Shown here: positions 43,250 through 51,068 of the stretch, one piece after another
Position numbering within the stretch: position 1 is the stretch's first letter
Layout of the letters: the number at the start of each line of letters is the position of its first letter
NCBI RefSeq assembly: GCF_014836325.1
Contig: NZ_JACSQZ010000015.1
Location: 1-63,724, forward strand
Direction: 5' to 3'
Length of the DNA: 63,724 nucleotides
DNA from: Clostridium gallinarum
Lineage (GTDB): Bacteria > Bacillota > Clostridia > Clostridiales > Clostridiaceae
Notes under the pieces: generated by a model
Database searches by the model: none
What the model was told of the DNA's origin: nothing
Seen by the model: only the letters and a program-made list of their open reading frames with translations
Translations under genes and position numbers: made by a program

Positions 43250-43314
43250 GAGATAAACATTGTATGACGGTGACTTGGAGCTTGCGACGGAACAAGGAAT
43301 ATAATATTTATCTC
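43250..43314 (+). repeat. Hairpin repeat, copy R12b (type 1)
   Basis: 43250-43265 pairs with 43299-43314 (one C/A mismatch, one G.U). The core GACTTGGAGC-tt-GCGACGGA has a two-base apical loop. It is the middle one of three copies in 360 nt. Confidence 0.82.
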
Positions 43315-43329
43315 ATTTTTTTATTATTT

Positions 43330-43502
43330 AGGAAATTATATCTATATATAAGTTATATATAATTTTATTAGAATAGTAAAATTAATAATTTAAGAAGTGA
43401 ATTCATTATAATTTCCAACCTCCAGTTTGTAAGTGTTAAAATATCATAGCAAGGTGACTTGGAGCGTATGCGACGGAACCTGGATATGATACTTTAACAC
43501 TT
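43330..43502 (+). repeat. Two-hairpin repeat, copy R12c (type 2)
   Basis: Hairpin 1 is GGAAATTATA (43331-43340) with TATAATTTCC (43407-43416), with an internal segment similar to that of R5. The linker AACCTCCAGTTTGT follows. Hairpin 2 pairs 43431-43448 with 43485-43502; the core is GACTTGGAGC-gtat-GCGACGGA with inner AGGT/ACCT. Hairpin 1 of the R5 kind is thus combined with a type 2 hairpin 2. Confidence 0.87.
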
Positions 43503-43560
43503 TTTTATTATAGCATAAATTATTATAAAAGGTGATAAAATTATTAAATTGGGTGCAAGT

Positions 43561-43590
43561 ATTGTAATGAGAATGAATCTCATATACAAT
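43561..43590 (+). promoter_or_regulatory. Fur box upstream of the siderophore uptake operon
   Basis: TGAGAATGAATCTCA (43568-43582) lies inside the larger inverted repeat ATTGTAATGAGAA...CTCATATACAAT, close to the Fur consensus GATAATGATTATCATTATC. It is 62 nt upstream of the first gene. Iron repression is expected. Confidence 0.8.
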
Positions 43591-43644
43591 CAAAAACAGA
43601 TGAATGAGTAGCATAAAAATTAGCTACATTGATGGAGGTATACT

Positions 43645-44592
43645 ATGAAAAGAAATTTATTAAAAACATTAGTAGTTTCATGTATGACAGCAATAATGCT
43701 TGTTGGATGTGGAAATGGAGCTACAAAAGAAGATAAAACATCAGAAGAGAAAGTAGTAGTTACAGATGTAAGAGGAGAGGTTGAGATACCAAAAGATCCT
43801 CAAAGAATAGTTGATTTAAGTGGTAATAGTGATATTTTATCAATTTTAGGATATAAAGTTGTTGGAACAGCAAATAGTGATGCTTATGATTACACTAAGT
43901 TTCCAGCATATTTAGAAGATACATTAAGTGGAGCAGAAATCTTAGGATATAGCATGCAAGATACTATGGATGTAGAAGCAGTTATGAACTTAAATCCAGA
44001 TTTAATAGTTATATCAACAGTTCAAGAAAAAATGTATGATCAATTAAGTGAAATAGCTCCAACAGTTATGATTCAATTAGAAGCTTTAGATTGGAAAGAA
44101 GATGTTAAGGCTTTTGCAAAAGTATTTAATAAAGAAGATGAAGCAAATAAATGGTTAGCAGATTATGAAACAAAGGCAAAAGAAGCTGGAGATAAGATTA
44201 AGGCAGAATATGGCGAAGATACTACATATCTTTCATTCTTAGCAAGTGGTGGTCAATTCTTTATCTTTGACGGTGCTGGATTTGGTAGCGTATTATATGA
44301 AGATATGGGACTTGCAAAACCAGAAGGAATGCCAGAACAAAGTGATATTAGTCTTCCAGTTGTAACTTATGAAGGTTTAGCAGCAATTAAATCAGATTAT
44401 ATTTTCTTAATTGCAACACAAGAAGATTTAGCACAACTTGAAGGTAATGCAATTTGGAACAGCCTACCGGCAGTTAAAGAAGGAAAAGTTGTAGTGTTAG
44501 AAGCATCTCCTTACTTTAACCAAGGATATAGCTCAATTGGTAGAGAATTATTAGTAGATGAAATAGGTGACATGTTAAATGAAACAAAGTAA
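43645..44592 (+). CDS. Ferric-siderophore ABC transporter substrate-binding lipoprotein
   Basis: 315 residues. The lipobox LVGC lies at residues 19-22. The two-lobed FhuD/FecB-type fold has the segment PQRIVDLSGNSDILSILGYK and a long connecting helix. A Fur box and the FecCD permeases downstream support iron-siderophore uptake; hydroxamate against catecholate cannot be told by eye. GATGGAGG precedes the ATG. Confidence 0.93.
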   Translation: MKRNLLKTLVVSCMTAIMLVGCGNGATKEDKTSEEKVVVTDVRGEVEIPKDPQRIVDLSGNSDILSILGYKVVGTANSDAYDYTKFPAYLEDTLSGAEILGYSMQDTMDVEAVMNLNPDLIVISTVQEKMYDQLSEIAPTVMIQLEALDWKEDVKAFAKVFNKEDEANKWLADYETKAKEAGDKIKAEYGEDTTYLSFLASGGQFFIFDGAGFGSVLYEDMGLAKPEGMPEQSDISLPVVTYEGLAAIKSDYIFLIATQEDLAQLEGNAIWNSLPAVKEGKVVVLEASPYFNQGYSSIGRELLVDEIGDMLNETK

Positions 44593-45571
44593 AAAACATA
44601 CAATAATATTTACAATTTGTAGTTTGTTACTTTTAATAGGAGGACTGGTTCTAGCTATAAGGCTAGGATCAGTTCATATTGGTTTTTCAGAGATTTATGA
44701 TAGCATCTTTAATTATAGTGAAACTTTAGAGCTTATGTTAGTTAGAGATGTTCGTATCCCAAGAGCTTTATCTGTTTTACTAACAGGAGGTATTTTAGGA
44801 GTAACAGGCGCAATGATTCAAGGGGTTACAAGAAACCCTATAGCAGAACCATCAATATTAGGTGTAAGCCAAGGTGCAACACTAGTTATAGCAATTTTTT
44901 ATGCAGCGGGAATAGCAATAAACACAAGAAACGTAATGATAGCTTCATTTATAGGAGCACTTATAACAGGAATTATAGTATTAGGATTTATATCAAAAAA
45001 AGCAAATAATAATTCCATTGCAAAAATACTTTTAGCAGGAACAGCTATGAGTACATTTTTTATTTCATTAACTACAATAATAGGACTTTTATCAAACCAA
45101 TCTCAAATGATAGGTTTTTGGGTATCAGGTGGTTTTAGAAATGCAACTTGGGCAGATTTTAAATTAGTTTTTATTGTAGGAATAATAGGACTTATAATAG
45201 CAATTTTATTATCACCAAAGATAAATATATTAAATCTTGGAGATGATGTTGCAATTGGACTTGGAGAAAATCCAGAAAAAATAAGATTTACAACTCTTAT
45301 GGTTATGATACCAATGTGTGCAGCAGCAGTAGCAGTTGGAAAAAATATAGCCTTTGTTGGACTTATAGTTCCACAAATAGTTAGAAAATTATTAGGGGAA
45401 GATTATAGAAAAAACATACCATGTTCATTTTTACTTGGTGCAGTTCTTTTAACATATGCAGATATAGCAGCAAGAATGTTATTTGATCCATATGAAACAC
45501 CAATTGGAGTATTTACAGCTCTTATTGGAATACCATTCTTTATATCAGTAGCTAGAAAGGAGAGGGGATAA
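44579..45571 (+). CDS. FecCD-family siderophore permease 1
   Basis: 330 residues, about nine or ten helices. ALSVLLTGGILGVTGAMIQG and ALIGIPFFISVARK are family hallmarks. It overlaps the binding-protein gene by 14 nt with AGGTGA inside that gene, and the next gene by one base. Confidence 0.93.
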   Translation: MKQSKKHTIIFTICSLLLLIGGLVLAIRLGSVHIGFSEIYDSIFNYSETLELMLVRDVRIPRALSVLLTGGILGVTGAMIQGVTRNPIAEPSILGVSQGATLVIAIFYAAGIAINTRNVMIASFIGALITGIIVLGFISKKANNNSIAKILLAGTAMSTFFISLTTIIGLLSNQSQMIGFWVSGGFRNATWADFKLVFIVGIIGLIIAILLSPKINILNLGDDVAIGLGENPEKIRFTTLMVMIPMCAAAVAVGKNIAFVGLIVPQIVRKLLGEDYRKNIPCSFLLGAVLLTYADIAARMLFDPYETPIGVFTALIGIPFFISVARKERG

Positions 45572-46578
45572 TGAAGAAAAAGAAATTTAAAATAGCATTA
45601 ATTATTTTAATAGCATTATTACTTATCTCCTTTGCAGTTACATTATGCTGGGGTACATATAAAGTTTCAGTAGGAGATGTAATAAAAACCCTTCTTGGAA
45701 AGGGAAGCAAACTTCAAAATACAGCAATATTAAGTATTAGACTACCAAGACTTTTAGTTGGAGCCTTTGTAGCAATTGCATTATCTACAGCAGGAGCAAT
45801 TTTACAAACAATAACTAAAAATGACTTAGCAGATACAGGAATTATAGGTATAAATGCTGGAGCAGCAGTAGCAGCAGTATTATTTATAACTTATCAAACA
45901 GGAACATATTATAGTGAGCTTGGATCTCTTTCTATCTTTGTATTACCTTTTATGGCAATATTGGGAGCAGGAGTTTCTTCATTTATAATATATATGCTAT
46001 CAAGCAGAAAAGGTATAAGACCAAAGAGACTTTTATTAATAGGGATTGGATTAAATGCAGGACTTAATGCATTTATAACCTTCTTCACCTTTAGAGGTGG
46101 TGTTGGTGATTACAATAGAGTTTTAGTTTGGACATCAGGAAGCCTTTGGGGATCTGGCTGGAGTTATGCAAAAGTAATAATTCCAATAGTAGCAGTAATG
46201 TTTGGATTAGTTTTATTAAATCATAAAAAATTAGATGTTTTAAACCTTTCAGATGAACTTGCAATATCATTAGGTTTAAATTTAGAGAGAGAAAGAAAAA
46301 AGTTTTTAAGCTTTGCAGTTATATTAGCAGGAACAGCTACAGCATTTGCAGGAAATATAGGATTTTTAGGTCTTATATCTCCACATATTGCAAGAAAATT
46401 AGTTGGACCTTATCATAAACACTTTGTTGTAATATCAGCAATAATAAGTGTGATTATAGTTCTTCTTGCAGATGCAGTTTCAAAGAATTTATTCTCTCCA
46501 ATTGAAATTCCAGTTGGAATAACAGTATCAATATTTGGAGTACCTTATTTTATTTATTTAATGATGAAGGAGAAGTAA
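45571..46578 (+). CDS. FecCD-family siderophore permease 2
   Basis: 335 residues, paralogous to the preceding permease (LSTAGAILQTITKNDLADTG; GFLGLISPHIARKLVG). The two form a heterodimeric channel with the ATPase encoded next. The start is in a TAATG overlap. Confidence 0.93.
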   Translation: MKKKKFKIALIILIALLLISFAVTLCWGTYKVSVGDVIKTLLGKGSKLQNTAILSIRLPRLLVGAFVAIALSTAGAILQTITKNDLADTGIIGINAGAAVAAVLFITYQTGTYYSELGSLSIFVLPFMAILGAGVSSFIIYMLSSRKGIRPKRLLLIGIGLNAGLNAFITFFTFRGGVGDYNRVLVWTSGSLWGSGWSYAKVIIPIVAVMFGLVLLNHKKLDVLNLSDELAISLGLNLERERKKFLSFAVILAGTATAFAGNIGFLGLISPHIARKLVGPYHKHFVVISAIISVIIVLLADAVSKNLFSPIEIPVGITVSIFGVPYFIYLMMKEK

Positions 46579-46580
46579 TT

Positions 46581-47366
46581 ATGGAAGCTATTAGTGTAAA
46601 AAATTTAAGTGTTGCCTACGAAAGCAATACCATAATTGAAGATATGAACTTATCAATACCAAAGGGAAAAATAAGTATAATAATTGGAGCAAATGGTTGT
46701 GGAAAATCAACTTTATTAAAGACTATAGCTAGAATTAATAAGCCTAAAAATGGAGATATATTTATAAATGATAAAAATATAAAAAGGGTAAAAGAAAAAG
46801 ATATAGCAAAGGATGTTGCATTTTTACCACAGGGGCCAGTATGTCCAAGTGGTCTTACAGTAAGAGAACTTGTAGCCTTTGGAAGATTTCCTCATCAAAA
46901 AATGATAGGTGGACTTAATAATCATGATAAAGAAGTTATTGACTGGGCAATAAAAGAAACTGGTCTTTCAGAATTTGCAGATAGAGAAGTGGAAAATTTG
47001 TCAGGGGGACAAAGACAAAGAGCTTGGATTGCTATGACTTTAGCACAAGAAACAGAAATAATAATGCTAGATGAGCCAACAACTTACTTAGATATGTCTT
47101 ATCAGCTTGAAGTTTTAGAAGTTTTACAAAGATTAAATAGAGAAAAGAAAATAACAGTAGTAATAGTTTTACATGAGCTTAATAATGCATGTAGATTTGC
47201 AGATAACATAATAGGTCTTAAAAAAGGAAAGCTTATATGTGAAGGAAGACCTATAGATGTTATAAATAAAGAAAATCTAAAAGAAATTTATGGAATAGAT
47301 GCTAGGCTTCAATTAAGTGAAGATGGTAAATATCCAATTTGTATGGATTATGAGCTTTTAAGATAA
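46581..47366 (+). CDS. Siderophore ABC transporter ATPase (FepC/FhuC type)
   Basis: 261 residues. Walker A GANGCGKST, signature LSGGQRQRAWIAMTLAQ and Walker B IIMLDEPTTYLD are typical of the iron-complex importers. It follows the permease by 2 nt. It energises the FecCD permeases. Confidence 0.94.
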   Translation: MEAISVKNLSVAYESNTIIEDMNLSIPKGKISIIIGANGCGKSTLLKTIARINKPKNGDIFINDKNIKRVKEKDIAKDVAFLPQGPVCPSGLTVRELVAFGRFPHQKMIGGLNNHDKEVIDWAIKETGLSEFADREVENLSGGQRQRAWIAMTLAQETEIIMLDEPTTYLDMSYQLEVLEVLQRLNREKKITVVIVLHELNNACRFADNIIGLKKGKLICEGRPIDVINKENLKEIYGIDARLQLSEDGKYPICMDYELLR

Positions 47367-47386
47367 GATTTTAAAGGTAGGTAAAA

Positions 47387-48709
47387 ATGAGAAATAAAAA
47401 CTTTATAATAATAGTAATAGGTCAAATTATATCTTTATTTGGAAATGCAATTCAAAGATTTAGTATGTCACTATATTTATTAGAATTTACAGGAAGTACA
47501 GCTGTATTTGCAAATATATTAGCAATATCAACAATACCCTATGTTTTATTTGCACCAATAGCAGGAATGCTTTCAGATAAAGTAAATAGAAAAAAGATAA
47601 TGGTTTACTTAGATTTCTTTTGTTCAATAATAATAGGAGCATATGCCTTTATATTAATTAGTGGAAGAGATAATAAATTTATTGTAGGAATAGTAATGTT
47701 TATTCTATCAATATGCTATACATTATATGGTCCAGCAGTTACAGCTTCAATTCCACAGGTGGTAGAAGAAGAAAAACTAACAAGTGCAAATGGAATAATA
47801 AATCAAGTTGGATCTATAGTTAACTTTGCAGGTCCAATAATAGCAGGAATTGTTTATGGAATATTTGGAATAAAAGCAATAGTAATAGTAAATGCTATAA
47901 GCTTCTTCTTTGCTGCTATAATGGAATTATTCTTAGATATACCAGATGTGAAAAGAGAAGAAGTTAATGAAAATGTAGATATTAATAAAAATATAGATAG
48001 TAATGATAATACACATAGTAACAAAAATGTTATCAATGAAACTAAAGAAAAAGTATTTTCAATTAAATTCATAAAAGATTCCTTTGTAGATATGTATAAG
48101 ACCTTTAAATATTTATTAAAAGAAAAGAAGGTTATACTTTCAATAATAATCTCCTATGCACTATGTAATATTTTCCTAGTGCCAATATTATCAATAGTAG
48201 CACCATACTTTATTAATATATATTTAGAACTATCATCAGAAATATACGGTATAGTAGAAGCAGTTTGTGTTTTAGGAATGATAATTGGAGGATTCTTAAT
48301 AAGTGTAAAACCAAAGATGTTCTCAATGAAAAAAATACAATATACATATATTCCAATGCTAATGGGAGTTATATTAATGATATTACTGCCGCTAATAAAT
48401 ATTAATAGACTTTCGCTAGCAGGACTTTTTGCTATAGGGGGATTAGGCATAATGCTAACTATTGCAATAACTAATGTATTAACACTAACCTTTATACAAA
48501 AAGAAATACCAGAAAACATATTAGGAAAGGTATCAGCCTTTTCAGTAGCAGTTGCAACTGTAAGTGTTGCACCAGGACAATTACTATATGGACAAATTCT
48601 AGAAAGTGGGATGTCATTAAGTATGATCTTCTTCTTAACAGCTATAGCCAATATAGGATTAATAATATTTATAAAAAGAAAAGTAGTAAATAACATTAAT
48701 AATGGATAA
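47387..48709 (+). CDS. MFS transporter (MFS_3/EntS-like) at the end of the siderophore operon
   Basis: 440 residues with 12 helices. FGNAIQRFSMSLYLLEFTGS and the loop MLSDKVNRKKIMVYLD are typical MFS signatures of the EntS/macrolide-exporter branch. It is 20 nt downstream of the ATPase and so Fur-controlled. It may export the emptied or modified siderophore, or a related compound; no siderophore biosynthesis genes are in the window. An Asn/Asp-rich insert (about 193-212) lies in a cytoplasmic loop. Confidence 0.87.
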   Translation: MRNKNFIIIVIGQIISLFGNAIQRFSMSLYLLEFTGSTAVFANILAISTIPYVLFAPIAGMLSDKVNRKKIMVYLDFFCSIIIGAYAFILISGRDNKFIVGIVMFILSICYTLYGPAVTASIPQVVEEEKLTSANGIINQVGSIVNFAGPIIAGIVYGIFGIKAIVIVNAISFFFAAIMELFLDIPDVKREEVNENVDINKNIDSNDNTHSNKNVINETKEKVFSIKFIKDSFVDMYKTFKYLLKEKKVILSIIISYALCNIFLVPILSIVAPYFINIYLELSSEIYGIVEAVCVLGMIIGGFLISVKPKMFSMKKIQYTYIPMLMGVILMILLPLININRLSLAGLFAIGGLGIMLTIAITNVLTLTFIQKEIPENILGKVSAFSVAVATVSVAPGQLLYGQILESGMSLSMIFFLTAIANIGLIIFIKRKVVNNINNG

Positions 48710-48748
48710 TTTATAATATAAATATAATAACTTAATAATGAATGAAGG

Positions 48749-48818
48749 ACTCCTATTAGTTTTATAGTGATTTAGAAGATTCTTAAGTCATAGATAAAAT
48801 TAATAGGAGTATTTTTAT
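48749..48818 (+). terminator. Long-stem terminator after the siderophore operon
   Basis: ACTCCTATTAGTTTTAT (48749-48765) pairs with ATAAAATTAATAGGAGT (48794-48810, with small irregularities), followed by ATTTTTAT. Confidence 0.75.
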
Positions 48819-48970
48819 AATTTAAAAAAACAATATTTTAAAACAGAGTTCTATATACTTTAATTACTTTAAAATATAAATTTTCATTTTAAAATTACAC
48901 ACTTTAGGGTATAATGAATAACTAGAGAAATAGAGATAAAACTTAATTTATATTTAAGGAGGAAAAGCCC

Positions 48971-50566
48971 TTGGCAGATTATATAAATGAAATAGAAAAA
49001 AGAAGAACCTTTGCTATTATATCTCACCCAGATGCAGGTAAAACTACATTAACAGAAAAGTTCTTATTATATGGAGGAGCTATAAGACTTGCAGGATCTG
49101 TTAAAGCTAGAAAGGCTTCAGCTCATGCAGTATCAGACTGGATGGAAATAGAAAAGCAAAGAGGGATTTCAGTTACTTCATCAGTAATGCAATTTAATTA
49201 CAGTGGACACTGTATAAATATATTAGATACACCAGGTCACCAAGACTTCTCAGAAGATACATATAGAACACTTATGGCTGCAGATAGCGCAGTTATGGTA
49301 GTAGATGGAGCAAAAGGTATAGAGGATCAAACAAGAAAGTTATTCCATGTTGCATCCCTTAGAGAAATGCCTATATTCACATTTATAAACAAGTTAGATA
49401 GAGAAGCTAAAGACCCATTTGAATTATTAGAAGAAATCGAAAATGAACTTGGAATAAAAACTTACCCAATGAACTGGCCAATAGGTTCTGGTAAGGAATT
49501 TAAAGGAGTTTATGAAAGGGACAACAATAGAATAATTGCTTTCTCAGCAGGAAATCACGGTCAAACTGCTGTAGAGGCTATTGAAGGTTCAGTAGATGAC
49601 CCTAAATTCAGAGAAATATTAGGAGAACCGCTTCACGATAAACTAATGGAAGATATAGAACTTTTAGATATAGCTGGAGATGAGCTAGATTTAGAAAAGG
49701 TAAGAAAAGGAGAATTAACACCAGTATTCTTTGGATCAGCCTTAACTAACTTTGGTGTTGAGCCATTCTTAGAGCACTTCTTAGAAATGACTTCATCACC
49801 ACTTCCTAGAAACTCAAGTATAGGAGAAATAGATCCATTTGATGATAACTTCTCAGCCTTTGTATTTAAAATACAAGCAAATATGAATAAGGCACATAGA
49901 GATAGAATTGCCTTTATGAGAATTTGTTCAGGAAAGTTTGAAAAAGGCGAAGATGTTTATCATATGCAAGGTGGCAAGAAAATTAAGCTTTCTCAACCAC
50001 AACAATTTATGGCTCAAGATAGAGAAATTGTAGAAGAAGCATATGCAGGAGATATAATTGGGGTATTCGATCCAGGTATATTCTCAATAGGAGATACATT
50101 ATGTGCACCTTCAAAGAAATTCAAGTTTGAAGGAATTCCAACCTTCGCGCCAGAACATTTTGCAAGAGTTAGACCAGTAGATTCTATGAAGAGAAAGCAA
50201 TTCGTAAAAGGAGTTACTCAAATAGCACAAGAAGGAGCAATCCAAGTGTTTAGAGAATCCTTTGTTGGGATGGAAGAAATAATAGTTGGAGTTGTTGGTG
50301 TACTTCAATTTGAAGTTCTAGAATACAGATTAAAAAATGAATACAACGTAGATATAAAGATGGATAGACTTCCATTTAGATACGTAAGATGGATAGAAAA
50401 CAAAGATATAGATATGGATAAATTAAACTTAACTTCAGATGCTAAGAAAGTTAAGGACTTCAAAGATAGAAACATCCTTATATTCCAAAATGACTGGGGT
50501 ATTAACTGGGCATTAGAACACAATAAAGGTCTAGTACTTTCAGGTGTAGGAAAAAGCGACGAGTAA
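48971..50566 (+). CDS. prfC: Peptide chain release factor 3
   Basis: 531 residues, the normal length. The GTPase motifs are SHPDAGKTTL (G1), DTPGHQDF (G3) and NKLDREAKD (G4), followed by the translational domain II and the RF3-specific C-terminal domain (RYVRWIENKDID). RF3 removes RF1 and RF2 from the ribosome after termination. The start is TTG at 48971 with AGGAGGA at 48957-48963. Confidence 0.96.
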   Translation: MADYINEIEKRRTFAIISHPDAGKTTLTEKFLLYGGAIRLAGSVKARKASAHAVSDWMEIEKQRGISVTSSVMQFNYSGHCINILDTPGHQDFSEDTYRTLMAADSAVMVVDGAKGIEDQTRKLFHVASLREMPIFTFINKLDREAKDPFELLEEIENELGIKTYPMNWPIGSGKEFKGVYERDNNRIIAFSAGNHGQTAVEAIEGSVDDPKFREILGEPLHDKLMEDIELLDIAGDELDLEKVRKGELTPVFFGSALTNFGVEPFLEHFLEMTSSPLPRNSSIGEIDPFDDNFSAFVFKIQANMNKAHRDRIAFMRICSGKFEKGEDVYHMQGGKKIKLSQPQQFMAQDREIVEEAYAGDIIGVFDPGIFSIGDTLCAPSKKFKFEGIPTFAPEHFARVRPVDSMKRKQFVKGVTQIAQEGAIQVFRESFVGMEEIIVGVVGVLQFEVLEYRLKNEYNVDIKMDRLPFRYVRWIENKDIDMDKLNLTSDAKKVKDFKDRNILIFQNDWGINWALEHNKGLVLSGVGKSDE

Positions 50567-50706
50567 GAATAATAGATAATGCGTAATGCATAATGGATAA
50601 TAAATGAGAAAACTCCCGAAAGGGAGTTTTAATTTTTTTAGTAATTTGGAACAAATTACATCTAGAATTTTACATTTTACATTCTTAATTCTACATTTTA
50701 TATTAT
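50567..50706. repeat. Heptad-repeat module H6 with terminator
   Basis: Left arm AATAGATAATGCGTAATGCA and onward, right arm TTTTACATTTTACATTCTTA (50668-50687 and onward). Inside are AAAACTCCC-gaaa-GGGAGTTTT (50609-50630, with T-run to 50639), the terminator of prfC, and GTAATTT-ggaac-AAATTAC (50641-50659), which recurs exactly at 60165-60183. Confidence 0.8.
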
Positions 50707-50928
50707 GTATTTATTAATTATAGGAATCTTTTTTATAATATATGATAATAGTACAGAGAAAATAAAGATTCCTAAAACTATTAATGGTATCATTATAGCT
50801 GGATTACTTAAATTAGCGTTTAATATATTATGACGTATTAAATATTTTATAAATAAATCATGAATTACTACAAGAAATGTAGATAAAATTCGAATTATAT
50901 CTGCTGAAATTATTCTTTTATTTGACAA
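50698..50928 (-). pseudogene. Acyltransferase-3 gene collapsed by an internal deletion
   Basis: A 76-79 residue frame joins an N-terminal acyltransferase-3 start (RIISADIIRILSTFLVVIH, with the catalytic-type His) directly to what looks like the C-terminal end of the same family (a LFIKYLI stretch, then FIFSVLLSYIIKKIPIINKY). The usual eight or so central helices are missing. The junction falls at the VIH motif, where the family has similar IH motifs at both ends, so an in-frame deletion by short homology is likely. TTG 50928 has GAGGTG upstream; GTG 50937 is an alternative. The C-terminus overlaps module H6. Confidence 0.6.
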
Positions 50929-51068
50929 AATAATCACCTCTACTAAATATTATAAAAAAAGTAAGTTATTTTCAACTGAATTAAAATAAAAATTGACAAA
51001 ATTATAGGAAATTAGTTGAAATACTTCTTTTGAATTGGTAATCTATATAATGGAAGGAGGGAGAAAGA

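Noticed and set aside
48154..48696. Minus-strand frame of 180 codons inside the MFS gene
   Set aside because: It is antisense to a clear membrane protein with regular codon structure and has no supporting signals.
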